Positions 16,095 to 25,328 are shown, numbered from the stretch's first letter. The stretch: DNA of 40,671 nt from Minisyncoccota bacterium (GCA_016927565.1 JAFGMK010000025.1:1-40671); one strand, 5' to 3'. Numbers and translations are program-made. Notes: generated from the sequence alone by a model not told the origin.

Positions 16095-16527
16095 GCTTTT
16101 TATTCTCCTTTTAATTTTAGCCGTTTTAATCCAGGGCCTGCTCCCTCATTTTAACTGGGTGCTGGCCGTGGTTCTGCTGTCGGCTCTGGTACTGCCGGGA
16201 AAAGAAGTTGCCTGGCTGGCTTTTGGCGCCGGATTGTTGGCCTCTCTTTTCAGCGGTCAGACAATGGGCTGGTCCAGCCTGATTTTTTTAATCTTGGCAG
16301 GAATGGCCTTTTTTTTAAAAACCCGGTTATCCCCGGACCGGTTGGGAAGCGATTTTGGCTTGTCTTTTCTGGTTGATTTGGTTTTTAATTTGATTAGCTT
16401 TCATTTTGTCAGTTTAAAAAGAAGCTTTTTCTTTGCCTTGATTCTGGGATTAATCTGCTTTTTCTTTTTTAAAAAAACCCGCCGGGGGGAAACTTTAAAA
16501 TTAGCAATCGGGAGAAGAAGATTATGA
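16069..16527 (+). CDS. mreD: Probable MreD
   Basis: This is a 152-aa, very hydrophobic protein with about five membrane segments. MreD proteins have little sequence conservation. The call rests on size, hydrophobicity and position between mreC and the PBP2 gene, with overlaps on both sides (26 nt with mreC, ATGA with the next gene). Partial support comes from the early acidic/Pro turn GLLPHFNW and the segment LVDLVFNLISF. Confidence 0.8.
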   Translation: MFLSSAKLKLFILLLILAVLIQGLLPHFNWVLAVVLLSALVLPGKEVAWLAFGAGLLASLFSGQTMGWSSLIFLILAGMAFFLKTRLSPDRLGSDFGLSFLVDLVFNLISFHFVSLKRSFFFALILGLICFFFFKKTRRGETLKLAIGRRRL

Positions 16528-18134
16528 CACGCGATTCCCGGGTGGCTTTTTTATTTTGGTTCCAGGTAATGGCTTTTTTTCTCCTCGGGGCGCGGTTGAT
16601 TGACCTCCAGTTGATTAAAGGGGAAAGGAACAGAATTTTAGCAAATGAGAACCGCGTAAAAAAGATGGTTTTGCCGGCCGGCCGGGGAATTATTTATGAT
16701 TCTTTGGGCCGGCCGCTGGTGGAAAATATCCCTTTTTACCTGCTGGGACAAAAAGATGACCAATTTTCCTGGCGGCCGATCACCCGTCTGGAAGCTTTGG
16801 AAATGGAAGCTCAGGGGGGTGACGGCAAAGAAAATCTTAGGGTAGAAGTCAGCCGGCGTTATTTGTTCGGGCCGGCGCTGGCTCATTTGATTGGATTTGT
16901 TCAGGAAGCCAGGAAAGAGGAAATCGGAGAATTGATCAGCCGGGGCGATTTGGTCGGCCGGGGCGGAATCGAACAGCAATACGATGCTCTTTTAAGGGGA
17001 GTAAACGGATGGGAGGTTTTTGAAACCGATGCCTTGGGAAATCAGGTTCGAAGCTTGGGTAAAGTTGATCCCCGGGCAGGGAGAGATTTGCGCCTGACGA
17101 TTGATGCTCATTTATCTCAAGCCGCTTACGAGGCGCTGGGAGACCAGGCGGGAGCGGTAATAGTTAGCCGTCCTCTGACCGGTGAGATTCTGGTTTTGAT
17201 TTCGACTCCTTCCTTTGATCCGACCCGGCTGGCGATGGGTTTGAATGTTCAGGATTACCAGGAAATTTTAGAAGACCCGCGCCGGCCTTTTTTCAATCGG
17301 GCGATTGGCGGGGTTTATCCGCCGGGATCAGTTTTTAAAATTGTTACGGCCGCCGCCGGTCTTGAAGAGGGAAAAATCATTCCGGAAACATTGATTAATG
17401 ACACCGGAGTGATCCGGATCGGAGATTTTGTTTACCGGAACTGGTATTTTACCCAATACGGCCGGACGGAAGGGGAAATAAATCTGGTTACGGCTCTCAA
17501 GCGGTCAACAGACACTTTTTTTTACAAGGTGGGTGAATGGGTGGGTCCGGAGTTACTGGCACTTTGGGCAACCAGATTTGGCCTGGGGGAAAAAACCGGC
17601 CTTGATTTGCCGGGTGAGGTTGGGGGTTTGGTGCCTGATCCGGAATGGAAAAAAGAGATTCGGGGAGAACGCTGGTTTTTGGGAAACACTTATCATTTTG
17701 CCATCGGCCAGGCCGACTTGACGGCTACTCCGCTTCAGATAAATCAGATGACAGCCGTAATTGCCGGTCAAGGTCAGTGGTGCCGGCCGAAAGTGGCGAA
17801 GCAGAGAAAGACTCAGTGTCAGGACTTGGGATTAAGCGGAACAACTGTTGCTGCGATTCGGGAGGGAATGAAAGAAGCCTGTTCTGAAGGAGGAACTGCC
17901 TATCCTCTTTTTGACTTTGATCCGGCGGTGGCTTGTAAAACCGGAACGGCCCAGTTCGGTTTTTTGAGTGAAGATTCGGAAAAAAATCAAACTCACGCCT
18001 GGTTGACTGCATTTGCGCCGGTTGAGAATCCGGAAGTGGCAATTACGGTGCTGGTTGAGGCCGGCGGCGAAGGTTCCCGCGATGCGGCTCCGGTTGCCAA
18101 AAAAATACTTGAAGAATGGTTTGGCAGGATTTAG
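16524..18134 (+). CDS. mrdA: Penicillin-binding protein 2 (elongation transpeptidase)
   Basis: This class B PBP cross-links peptidoglycan during rod elongation, with MreBCD and RodA. The 536-aa protein has an N-terminal membrane anchor (residues ~7-28), then the dimerisation-domain motif GRGIIYDSLGRPLVEN. The transpeptidase set is complete: PGSVFK (SxxK), STD in KRSTDTFFY (SxN position; PBP2 proteins commonly carry SxD here), and KTGTAQ. The ATG overlaps mreD by 4 nt, and GGGAGAAG precedes it. rodA is not in this window. No terminator is obvious; the dispersed repeat begins 19 nt downstream. Confidence 0.96.
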   Translation: MTRDSRVAFLFWFQVMAFFLLGARLIDLQLIKGERNRILANENRVKKMVLPAGRGIIYDSLGRPLVENIPFYLLGQKDDQFSWRPITRLEALEMEAQGGDGKENLRVEVSRRYLFGPALAHLIGFVQEARKEEIGELISRGDLVGRGGIEQQYDALLRGVNGWEVFETDALGNQVRSLGKVDPRAGRDLRLTIDAHLSQAAYEALGDQAGAVIVSRPLTGEILVLISTPSFDPTRLAMGLNVQDYQEILEDPRRPFFNRAIGGVYPPGSVFKIVTAAAGLEEGKIIPETLINDTGVIRIGDFVYRNWYFTQYGRTEGEINLVTALKRSTDTFFYKVGEWVGPELLALWATRFGLGEKTGLDLPGEVGGLVPDPEWKKEIRGERWFLGNTYHFAIGQADLTATPLQINQMTAVIAGQGQWCRPKVAKQRKTQCQDLGLSGTTVAAIREGMKEACSEGGTAYPLFDFDPAVACKTGTAQFGFLSEDSEKNQTHAWLTAFAPVENPEVAITVLVEAGGEGSRDAAPVAKKILEEWFGRI

Positions 18135-18152
18135 CCCTCTTCCAAAAGAAGT

Positions 18153-18255
18153 GGCTCGGGATGACATAGTTCTGGTCTCAGCCTCATTCCGAACGAGGCG
18201 AAGGATTTCTTTCGGCAGGGGATTTTTCCCTTGTCGTTGGCGGGGTCAGAATGAC
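18153..18255. repeat. Dispersed repeat, diverged copy 2
   Basis: This copy contains GGCTCGGGATGAC (18153-18165), CATTCCGAACGAGGCGAAGGA (from 18185) and ends in GGGGTCAGAATGAC (18242-18255). It shares the block logic of the copies at 3167 and 40320 but is more diverged. The 18135-18368 gap holds this element and the promoter of the next gene, and nothing else that I can see. Confidence 0.65.
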
Positions 18256-18296
18256 AATAAATCAGGGCGTTGTCCAACAGTCTCTGCAGCGAAAAT

Positions 18297-18325
18297 TTGA
18301 CAGGACTTTTATTATAGGGTATAAG
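18297..18325 (+). promoter_or_regulatory. Strong sigma70-type promoter
   Basis: TTGACA at 18297-18302, a 17-nt spacer and TATAAG at 18320-18325. The start of transcription is predicted near 18332, about 37 nt before the orphan gene at 18369. Confidence 0.65.
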
Positions 18326-18368
18326 GAAATTCCCTTTCAGGGTTTGAGGTTTTCTTTTAAAAGAAGGG

Positions 18369-18719
18369 ATGAAAATGATTGATTCAATTGAAAGGTCAGC
18401 TGTCCGGCCGCCGGTTTGGTATAGTAGAAAAAGAGTAAGTTTATACGAGCAAACCAGGCGGCAAAGAGAAAAAGAGAAAGCTGAAAGGGATGCGGCAAAA
18501 AGAGCAAGACGCGGATCGGGTCGAGAGGATTATCAGGCCGAGATCGATGCCGCGACGCTGCCGCTTGATTGTGTCGGCCAACAGGCCAGGGTATGGATAA
18601 TTCAAAGTCTGGCTCGGCAGCATCCTGATTATGAAACGGTGGAGTTAGTAAATTTTCTTCTCAGAGGGCGGGTGTATTATGATCGGGATTTGGGTTCTTT
18701 TGATATTTGGGACGATTAA
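18369..18719 (+). CDS. Hypothetical protein, charged helix plus GRVYY tail
   Basis: I do not recognise this 116-aa protein. Residues ~25-50 form a highly charged helix (RRQREKEKAERDAAKRARRG). The second half looks folded: ARVWIIQSLARQHPDYETVELVNFLLRGRVYY, then RDLGSFDIWDD at the end. The tail resembles that of the orphan at 3398. AGAAGGGATG gives a weak ribosome-binding site, and there is a second ATG two codons in. A near-consensus promoter suggests real expression. The gene lies between the mre operon and dprA, next to a dispersed repeat. Confidence 0.6.
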   Translation: MKMIDSIERSAVRPPVWYSRKRVSLYEQTRRQREKEKAERDAAKRARRGSGREDYQAEIDAATLPLDCVGQQARVWIIQSLARQHPDYETVELVNFLLRGRVYYDRDLGSFDIWDD

Positions 18720-18737
18720 CTTTCCGCTTTGAAACTG

Positions 18738-19844
18738 ATGGAAGAAGAAAAACTTTATTGGTTAGCTTTTTCTGTTTTTGAAGGAATCGGGCCGAAAAGA
18801 TTTGCTTTGCTTTTAAAGTACTTTGGCTCAGCTCGGGCGGCCTGGCAGGCGAAAAGACTGCTGCTTTTGAAAACCGGTCTGAATCAGCCGCTGGTAGAAA
18901 AATTGATAAAATTTCGTCGGGATTTTGATCCGGCCGCTTATTTCCAGCTATTAAAAGGAAAAGCGATTGGCCTTCTTTTTCTTGACGAAGATAATTACCC
19001 GGTTAATTTAAAAAATACAGATAACCCGCCCTTTATTTTATATGTCAGAGGCCAGATTTTAAAACAAGATCGAAGGGCTTTGGCAGTAGTGGGAACGCGG
19101 CGGATGAGTGCTTATGGCGGTCAAGCTTGCGAAAGTCTAACCGCCGAGCTGGCTTCAATGGGACTGGCGATTGTTTCCGGTTTGGCTCGGGGAATTGATT
19201 CAGTGGCTCATAAGACGGCTTTAGCGGCCAAAGGCCGGACAATAGCGGTTCTGGGGTCGGGAATTGACTTTATTTATCCGCCGGAAAACAAATATCTTGC
19301 TGAGCGAATAGTAGCTGAAGGAGGAGTGTTGGTTTCCGAATATCCTCTGGGAACCAAGCCGGTTCTGGGCTATTTTCCGGCCCGGAACCGGATTATCGCC
19401 GGTTTGTCTTTGGGAGTTTTAGTAGTTGAGGGAGCGGAAAAATCAGGCAGTTTGATCACCGCCCGATTAGCTGCCGAACAAGGCCGGGAGGTGTTTGCGG
19501 TTCCCGGGCCGATCTATAGTCCGGGAACCCGGGCTCCGGCTCATTTAATCAAATTGGGGGCAAAATTAGTTTTATCAGCCGCTGATGTCTTGTCGGAACT
19601 GAGGATTGATCGGGCAGTCGCCGGCAGGCAGAGAAAACGAGAAACCAGCCCTTCGGTTGATGAAGAAAAAATTCTCTCTCTTTTGACCCTGGAGCCAAAA
19701 CACCTTGACCAGTTGACCAGAGAATCAGGGTTGACAACCGGCGAGGCAACCAGTTTAATGACCATGATGGAAATTAAAGGGATGGTCAGGGATTTGGGAG
19801 GAATGATTTATATTAAGACAAAGAAAATCAAAACAGGGGGTTAG
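18738..19844 (+). CDS. dprA: DNA-processing protein DprA
   Basis: DprA binds incoming single-stranded DNA and loads RecA during natural transformation. The protein is 368 aa. The Rossmann-like domain is clear: VGTRRMSAYG, SGLARGIDSVAHKTAL, VLGSGIDFIYPPEN, SEYPLGTKP, FPARNRIIAGLS and EGAEKSGSLITARLAAEQGREVFAVPG. An N-terminal helical region (residues 1-70) and a C-terminal winged-helix DML1-like domain (from ~300) complete the usual layout. I prefer the ATG at 18738; a TTG at 18729 is also in frame. topA follows after 6 nt. Together with DNA uptake genes elsewhere it would support competence, which is common in CPR genomes. Confidence 0.95.
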   Translation: MEEEKLYWLAFSVFEGIGPKRFALLLKYFGSARAAWQAKRLLLLKTGLNQPLVEKLIKFRRDFDPAAYFQLLKGKAIGLLFLDEDNYPVNLKNTDNPPFILYVRGQILKQDRRALAVVGTRRMSAYGGQACESLTAELASMGLAIVSGLARGIDSVAHKTALAAKGRTIAVLGSGIDFIYPPENKYLAERIVAEGGVLVSEYPLGTKPVLGYFPARNRIIAGLSLGVLVVEGAEKSGSLITARLAAEQGREVFAVPGPIYSPGTRAPAHLIKLGAKLVLSAADVLSELRIDRAVAGRQRKRETSPSVDEEKILSLLTLEPKHLDQLTRESGLTTGEATSLMTMMEIKGMVRDLGGMIYIKTKKIKTGG

Positions 19845-19850
19845 GCAATT

Positions 19851-21872
19851 ATGAATCTGATTGTCGTTGAATCGCCGACAAAGGCCAAAACAATCAGCCG
19901 TTTTTTGGGTAAGGATTTTAAAATTCTGGCCTCAATGGGGCATATCCGCGATCTGCCGGCTGGCAAATTGGGGGTGGATGTCAAAAATAATTTTGAGCCT
20001 CTATATGTTCAGGTACCGGGTAAAAAGGAAGTGGTAAAGGAATTGAAAGAAGCTGTTGGCAGGGCTAAGGAGATCTATCTGGCCACTGACCCCGATCGGG
20101 AAGGAGAAGCGATTGCTTATCATATTCGGGTAATCGGCGAAGAAGTTTCGGCCAAAGGCCGGTCCGCTTCCGGGCCGGAGAAGAAAAACTTTTTAAGGAT
20201 TACCTTCCACGAGATTACCAAGACAGCCATTGAGAAAGCTATGGTTCATCCCGGCAAGCTTAATATGCGGCTGGTTAATGCCCAGCAGGCTCGGCGGGTT
20301 TTAGACCGTTTGGTCGGTTATAAACTTTCGCCTCTGCTTTGGTATAAAATCCGGAAGGGCTTGTCGGCCGGCCGGGTTCAATCAATCGCAGTCAGGCTGA
20401 TTGTTGATCGGGAAAGAGAAATTGAGAAGTTTGTTCCTGAAGAGTACTGGGACATTGGTTGCAATTTGAGAAAAAAAATTGGCCGAAAGCGGTCCGATCT
20501 GCCGACTTTTCCGGCCAAACTTTTTTCCAAAAATGGCCAGGCGGCTAAAGTAAGCAATCAGGTCGAGGCCGAAGAGATTGTCAAAGAGCTTAAAAAGGCC
20601 GGTTATGAAGTTGATCGGATTGAGCAGAAAGAATTAAAAAGATCCCCGTTGCCGCCATTCATTACTTCAACTCTTCAGCGAACCGCTTTTGCCAAGTTTG
20701 GTTTTTCCAGTAAACAAACAATGCGCCTGGCGCAACAGCTTTATGAAAAAGGTTTAATTACTTATCACCGGACTGATTCGGTGGCTCTTTCTCGGGAAGC
20801 TTTGGATCAGATCAGGGGTTTTGTTAAGAGTCATTATCAGGAATTTCTTCCGGAGAAGCCCAATTTCTATAAAACTCGTTCCAAAGTAGCTCAGGAAGCG
20901 CATGAGGCAATCCGGCCGACTGATATTGACCGCGCTTTTGAAAAAATAAACTTTCGGGATGAAAGAGGGAAGAAACTTTATCAATTAATTTTTAACCGGG
21001 CAGTGGCTTCGCAGATGAAGCCGGCAATTTTTGATCAAACTAAGGTTTTTATCCGGGCCGACGGATCAGCTAATGTTTATCTTCTCCTGAGTCAGGGCAA
21101 GGTGATTAAATTTCCTGGCTGGCTGATTCTTTATGGTTTGAGGGGTAAATCCAAAACCGGTCAGGATAAGAATCCGGAGCTTGAAGAAATGCCGTCGCTT
21201 AAGCGGGCTGATGAACTTTCTTTGGTGGAAGTTTTGGCTGAACAGAAGTTTACCCAGCCGCCGCCCCGATATAACGAGGCTTCTCTGGTTAAAGCACTTG
21301 AGGAAAAAGGGATCGGCCGGCCGTCAACCTATGCCCCCACCATCAGTACGATTCAGGACCGGCAGTATGTCGAAAAAGAAGAAAAAAAATTGAAACCGAC
21401 CGTTTTAGGAATCACAGTCAATGATTTTCTGATGGATTATTTTGCCGATGTCTTAAATTATGATTTTACCGCCCGGATGGAAGATGAACTGGATGAGATT
21501 GCCCGGGGAGAGAAAAAGTGGGCGGCGGCGATTAATGATTTTTATGAGCCTTTTATTAAAAAGCTGAGGGCAGTTTCCAAAGTGGCTGAGAGAGTGAGGG
21601 TGCCGGTAGAGACAATCGGGCGTAAGTGTCCGGAGTGTAAAGAAGGGGAATTGGTTATCCGGGTTGGCCGTTTTGGTAAGTTTGTTTCCTGCTCCCGTTT
21701 CCCGGATTGTAAATATAAGGAAAAATATCTTGAAAAAGTTGAAGGGATTAAGTGTCCGAAATGCGGGGGTGACGTGGTGGTTAAGAAAAGCAAAAAAGGC
21801 GGCCGGTTCTATGGCTGTTCCAACTGGCCGAAGTGTGACTGGGCAACCTGGCGGAAGCCGCATCGGATCTGA
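19851..21872 (+). CDS. topA: DNA topoisomerase I
   Basis: This type IA topoisomerase relaxes negative supercoils. The 673-aa protein has the Toprim domain (VVESPTKAKTI at the N terminus, TDPDREGEAIAYHI), QQARRVLDRLVGYKLSP, SAGRVQSIAVRLI, and the active-site Tyr in LITYHRTDS. Two C-terminal zinc fingers follow: CPEC...CSRFPDC and CPKC...CSNWPKC. Usual bacterial TopA proteins are 690-870 aa, so the tail is short. GGGGGTTAGG precedes the ATG. It is linked to dprA by a 6-nt gap, as in many bacteria. Confidence 0.97.
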   Translation: MNLIVVESPTKAKTISRFLGKDFKILASMGHIRDLPAGKLGVDVKNNFEPLYVQVPGKKEVVKELKEAVGRAKEIYLATDPDREGEAIAYHIRVIGEEVSAKGRSASGPEKKNFLRITFHEITKTAIEKAMVHPGKLNMRLVNAQQARRVLDRLVGYKLSPLLWYKIRKGLSAGRVQSIAVRLIVDREREIEKFVPEEYWDIGCNLRKKIGRKRSDLPTFPAKLFSKNGQAAKVSNQVEAEEIVKELKKAGYEVDRIEQKELKRSPLPPFITSTLQRTAFAKFGFSSKQTMRLAQQLYEKGLITYHRTDSVALSREALDQIRGFVKSHYQEFLPEKPNFYKTRSKVAQEAHEAIRPTDIDRAFEKINFRDERGKKLYQLIFNRAVASQMKPAIFDQTKVFIRADGSANVYLLLSQGKVIKFPGWLILYGLRGKSKTGQDKNPELEEMPSLKRADELSLVEVLAEQKFTQPPPRYNEASLVKALEEKGIGRPSTYAPTISTIQDRQYVEKEEKKLKPTVLGITVNDFLMDYFADVLNYDFTARMEDELDEIARGEKKWAAAINDFYEPFIKKLRAVSKVAERVRVPVETIGRKCPECKEGELVIRVGRFGKFVSCSRFPDCKYKEKYLEKVEGIKCPKCGGDVVVKKSKKGGRFYGCSNWPKCDWATWRKPHRI

Positions 21873-21931
21873 AAGGCCGAAACAATTCCCTCTTTACAAC
21901 TTTGCCTTTTTTGTTTAAGTTTATTTTTAAG

Positions 21932-23710
21932 ATGGCAGGCCGAAGGTCCCTGGATTTTGTTTCTCTGGTTGATGGTTATCTTGCCCAAAAAGGCTGGAAA
22001 GCCAAAAATAACTCCAATTCTGATTATTCCTTATCAGAGCTAATTCTTCATACAGCGGGTTCGGTTTTGGGGAACTATGCTTTAAGCCAGATTTATTCTC
22101 CGGCAATTAAAAAGGCTCACGAGGAAGGGTTGCTTCATCTTCATGATTTAACACACTCAGTGGTGGGATATTGTGCCGGCTGGTCGCTTGAGAATTTGTT
22201 GGCTCGGGGCTACGGCGGCGTTTCGGGTCAAATTGAGACCTTGCCGGCCCGTCATTTTTCGACGGCAATTCAGCATGTGATTTATTTTATTAAGGCGATG
22301 TATCAGGAATGGGCCGGGGCTCAGGCTTTTTCTTCCTTTGATACCTTTCTGGCCCCCTTTGTTTATTTTGACCATCTTTCTTATGATGAGGTTTACCAGG
22401 AAATTCAAAAATTGATTTTCTCGCTTAATTTGCCGTCAAAGTGGGGTTTTGAAAGACCGTTTTCCAATCTGACCTTTGATTGGGTGATTCCTTCAGACCT
22501 AGCTAAAAAGAGAGTCATTATTGGCGGCAGGCAGCAAAAAGAAAAATATTGGCAATTTCAAAAAGAAGCCGGCATGATTAACCGGGCCTTTCTTGAAGTC
22601 ATGCTCAAAGGGGATAAAAGCAGCCGGCCGTTTACTTTCCCGATTCCGACTTATAATTTAACCCGAGAGTTTTTTAAAAAAGAAAACGGCAACAGCCGGT
22701 TGCTTTTCAGGGTAACGGCCAAATACGGTTTGCCCTATTTTCAAAATTATATCGGGAGTGGGTTGGATCCGAATTCAGTCCGGGCAATGTGCTGCCGGCT
22801 AAATATGGATCTGAAGCAGTTAATTAGTCAGCCGGGTAATTTATGGGCGAAGGGTGATTCAACCGGCTCGATTGGGGTAGTGACAATTAATCTTAATCGC
22901 TTGGCTTGTCAGGCGAAAGACAGGAAGGATTTTTTTTCCGGCTTGAAAAAGACTTTAAAACTTGCCAAAGAGGCCCTGGAGATCAAGAGAAAAATAGTGG
23001 AGAAAAACTTAAAACAGGGCCTGATGCCTTATTCGCGTTATTATCTGGGATCTTTCAGGAATCATTTTTCAACGATTGGGGTTTGCGGGGGGAATGAAGC
23101 GTGTTTGAATCTTTTGGGCAAATCGATTGCGACTGAGGCGGGCCAAAAGTTTGCCCAAGAAACCCTGGAGTTTATCAAGGAAGAATTAGTCAAATTTCAA
23201 GAAGAGACGGGCTATCTTTATAATTTAGAAGCGACTCCGGCGGAATCGACTGCCTACCGGATGGCGCTTTTGGATCAAAAAAAGTTCCCGAAAGCGAAGT
23301 TGGCTGGGACTAAAAAGTCGCCCTATCTAACTAATTCAACCCAATTACCGGTTGACGAGACTGATGATTTATGGGAAGCTCTCCAACTCCAGGAAAACTT
23401 GCAGGCAACTTATACCGGAGGGACGGTTTTCCATGTCTTTTTGGGCGAAGAGTTGTCTGATTGGCGCAGTTGCCGGACATTGGTGAAAAAAATTGCCGAA
23501 AAAACAAAGCTGCCTTATTTCTCGATTACGCCGACCTTTTCGGTTTGTAAAAATTGCGGCCGGTTAAAGGGAAAGGTTTTTATTTGTCCTCGCTGCGGTG
23601 AAGAGACCGAAGTTTATTCCCGGATCGTGGGCTACTTGCGCCCCTTAAGGCGATGGAACAAAGGCAAGGCCCAGGAATTTAAGGAGCGGAAAACTTACCA
23701 GGTGGTTTAA
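21932..23710 (+). CDS. nrdD: Anaerobic (class III) ribonucleoside-triphosphate reductase
   Basis: NrdD makes dNTPs from NTPs without oxygen using a glycyl radical. From the ATG at 21932 the protein has 592 aa. Visible are HTAGSVLGNYALSQIYSP, GLLHLHDL, TFPIPTYN, RAMCCRL and GVCGGNEACLNLLG. The C-terminal zinc ribbon has CKNC and CPRC. The glycyl-radical loop is SRIVGYLRPL, with Gly at ~567 and the usual RWNKGKAQEFKERKTY end. The N terminus starts close to the catalytic core, so the ATP-cone domain seems to be missing. The frame is open to a TTG at 21902. No nrdG is adjacent. Confidence 0.93.
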   Translation: MAGRRSLDFVSLVDGYLAQKGWKAKNNSNSDYSLSELILHTAGSVLGNYALSQIYSPAIKKAHEEGLLHLHDLTHSVVGYCAGWSLENLLARGYGGVSGQIETLPARHFSTAIQHVIYFIKAMYQEWAGAQAFSSFDTFLAPFVYFDHLSYDEVYQEIQKLIFSLNLPSKWGFERPFSNLTFDWVIPSDLAKKRVIIGGRQQKEKYWQFQKEAGMINRAFLEVMLKGDKSSRPFTFPIPTYNLTREFFKKENGNSRLLFRVTAKYGLPYFQNYIGSGLDPNSVRAMCCRLNMDLKQLISQPGNLWAKGDSTGSIGVVTINLNRLACQAKDRKDFFSGLKKTLKLAKEALEIKRKIVEKNLKQGLMPYSRYYLGSFRNHFSTIGVCGGNEACLNLLGKSIATEAGQKFAQETLEFIKEELVKFQEETGYLYNLEATPAESTAYRMALLDQKKFPKAKLAGTKKSPYLTNSTQLPVDETDDLWEALQLQENLQATYTGGTVFHVFLGEELSDWRSCRTLVKKIAEKTKLPYFSITPTFSVCKNCGRLKGKVFICPRCGEETEVYSRIVGYLRPLRRWNKGKAQEFKERKTYQVV

Positions 23711-23726
23711 GAAGAAGTTTTTTAAT

Positions 23727-25328
23727 TTACGGAAAAGCGATTTTAGTTCTTTTACCCCGTAAATAAATCCCTTCAGCAATGGCCGGATGTTTTTTCTTAA
23801 TCAGGTCATAAGTTGGCCACATTAATCTTCTGATAAAGGCGTGAGCAGTATCGCCGGTCCTTAATTTGATCAGGTGGAAGGCTTCTCTGGTATTAAACTG
23901 GGCGATGGCGGGCCGGTAGTGAAGCCTGGTTACTGCGTATCGAGCGTCACCGGGATTGTTTTTGGCAACTTTTTTAAAAAGCCTTTCTGCTTGTTCGACT
24001 GCTTGTTCAACTGCTTTGGTGCAGCCATGAAATTTTTTGTTTTTGCTTTTATCCATTATTGTGGCTAAAGGGGGTATCATGTGCCCCCATTTAATATCAA
24101 GAGGTTTAGCGGAATAGCTTTGGATTCGGTGGCGTTTAAATTCTCGCCAGTCACCGTAAGTCATTTGAGGAAATTCGTAGATATAGCCCCCGTTAAATTC
24201 AAAAGCCCTTGGCGGCATATCGTGAGCGCCGATTCCGGCTGAATTTATTTTTCCTTTTTCAAAGTCATTAAATAAAAGGTTTTCCTTTAAGATTCTTTGA
24301 ATCATTTTTTGCCTTTTTGTTTTGGGGAAATGATTGATTTTTGAAACCAGATCTTTAAAAGTGCCGGTTTTTTCATCTTCAAAAATAAAAGCAGCTAAAA
24401 TTAGGGCCTCAATCTTTTTAGATTGGACTATTTCTGTCCGGGCGGCAGTTTCCCCTTTGATTTTGTCCAATTTTCCCTTCAGATTGAATTCTTTAATAAG
24501 TAAATTTCTCCTGGTTGGCCAGGAAGCCAGGTAGGGATCAAAATTAGCGTATTTTACTAATGTGGGAGCAATTTCTAAGGCGGCTCTTTTAAAGGCTCGG
24601 CCGATCTTTCTTAAACTCGGGGAAGGACCGGACAAAAATTTCTTAATGGCATGTTCTCCTTCGGAGGCGTTCATAGTAACGCCAATACTGGTTAATCTGG
24701 AGGCGGGTAAGAGATTTTTATACTGATCAGCGGCATGTTTGGTTAGCCGGGACAGCCAGGCCTTTTCCGTTTCTTCAGAATGGTAATATCCTTGGCGAAG
24801 TTCTTTAAACTGGTTTTGGGCTTCGTCAGAAAAAATCCATTCTTCAGCCTTGCTGGTTAACCGGTCGCAGGTTTTAAACAAAAGCTGATGAGTTTTTCGC
24901 CAGAGCTTTGTCAGCGCTTTGTCTTTCAGAACCGACTGGGGAGTAAAATAGCCTTTGCCCTGGCGGCTTTTAAAACGGGCTGAAAATTCGGTGTAAGAAG
25001 CCAGCCGATTATCGGTAATCGCATCGCCATCAGCTGAGGCGACATCTTCGATGGCAATCTGAAGGATGGCGTGCTCGCCGACCGACTTGTGGCCGTAACC
25101 CTCAATCGAAACTGTCCATTTTTGATGAAAGCGGGCCGCGCCTTCTTCATCAACGGAAGAGGAAATTTCGTCAAAGCTGCCGGGGGAGCGGGAAATCCGG
25201 GCGAAGATAACGGCGTTTTCCTCGGCTGTCCGGAGTAGTTTTCGAGCAATTTCTTGTTTGTTTTTGGGGATGAGCTCTAAGATTTTTTCCTTCGCCTGTC
25301 GGTGGATCCCAACGGGGAAAACCTTCAT
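23727..25328 (-). CDS. thyX: FAD-dependent thymidylate synthase, tandem ThyX-domain form
   Basis: ThyX methylates dUMP to dTMP using methylene-THF and FADH2. The protein has 533 aa, twice the size of a classical ThyX (~220-250). The N half holds the nucleotide/FAD motif as RLASYTEFSARF (R108, S111, E114, S116, R118), preceded by HKSVGEHA. The C half holds RHRIQSYS (399-404), followed by a degenerate continuation, and FNTREAFHLIKLRTGDTAHAFIR near the end. It looks like two ThyX modules in one chain, each with part of the motif. It begins 4 nt after the dUTPase/dCTP deaminase-like gene, so dUMP supply and use are coupled. It is convergent with nrdD. Confidence 0.88.
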   Translation of the reverse strand: MKVFPVGIHRQAKEKILELIPKNKQEIARKLLRTAEENAVIFARISRSPGSFDEISSSVDEEGAARFHQKWTVSIEGYGHKSVGEHAILQIAIEDVASADGDAITDNRLASYTEFSARFKSRQGKGYFTPQSVLKDKALTKLWRKTHQLLFKTCDRLTSKAEEWIFSDEAQNQFKELRQGYYHSEETEKAWLSRLTKHAADQYKNLLPASRLTSIGVTMNASEGEHAIKKFLSGPSPSLRKIGRAFKRAALEIAPTLVKYANFDPYLASWPTRRNLLIKEFNLKGKLDKIKGETAARTEIVQSKKIEALILAAFIFEDEKTGTFKDLVSKINHFPKTKRQKMIQRILKENLLFNDFEKGKINSAGIGAHDMPPRAFEFNGGYIYEFPQMTYGDWREFKRHRIQSYSAKPLDIKWGHMIPPLATIMDKSKNKKFHGCTKAVEQAVEQAERLFKKVAKNNPGDARYAVTRLHYRPAIAQFNTREAFHLIKLRTGDTAHAFIRRLMWPTYDLIKKKHPAIAEGIYLRGKRTKIAFP

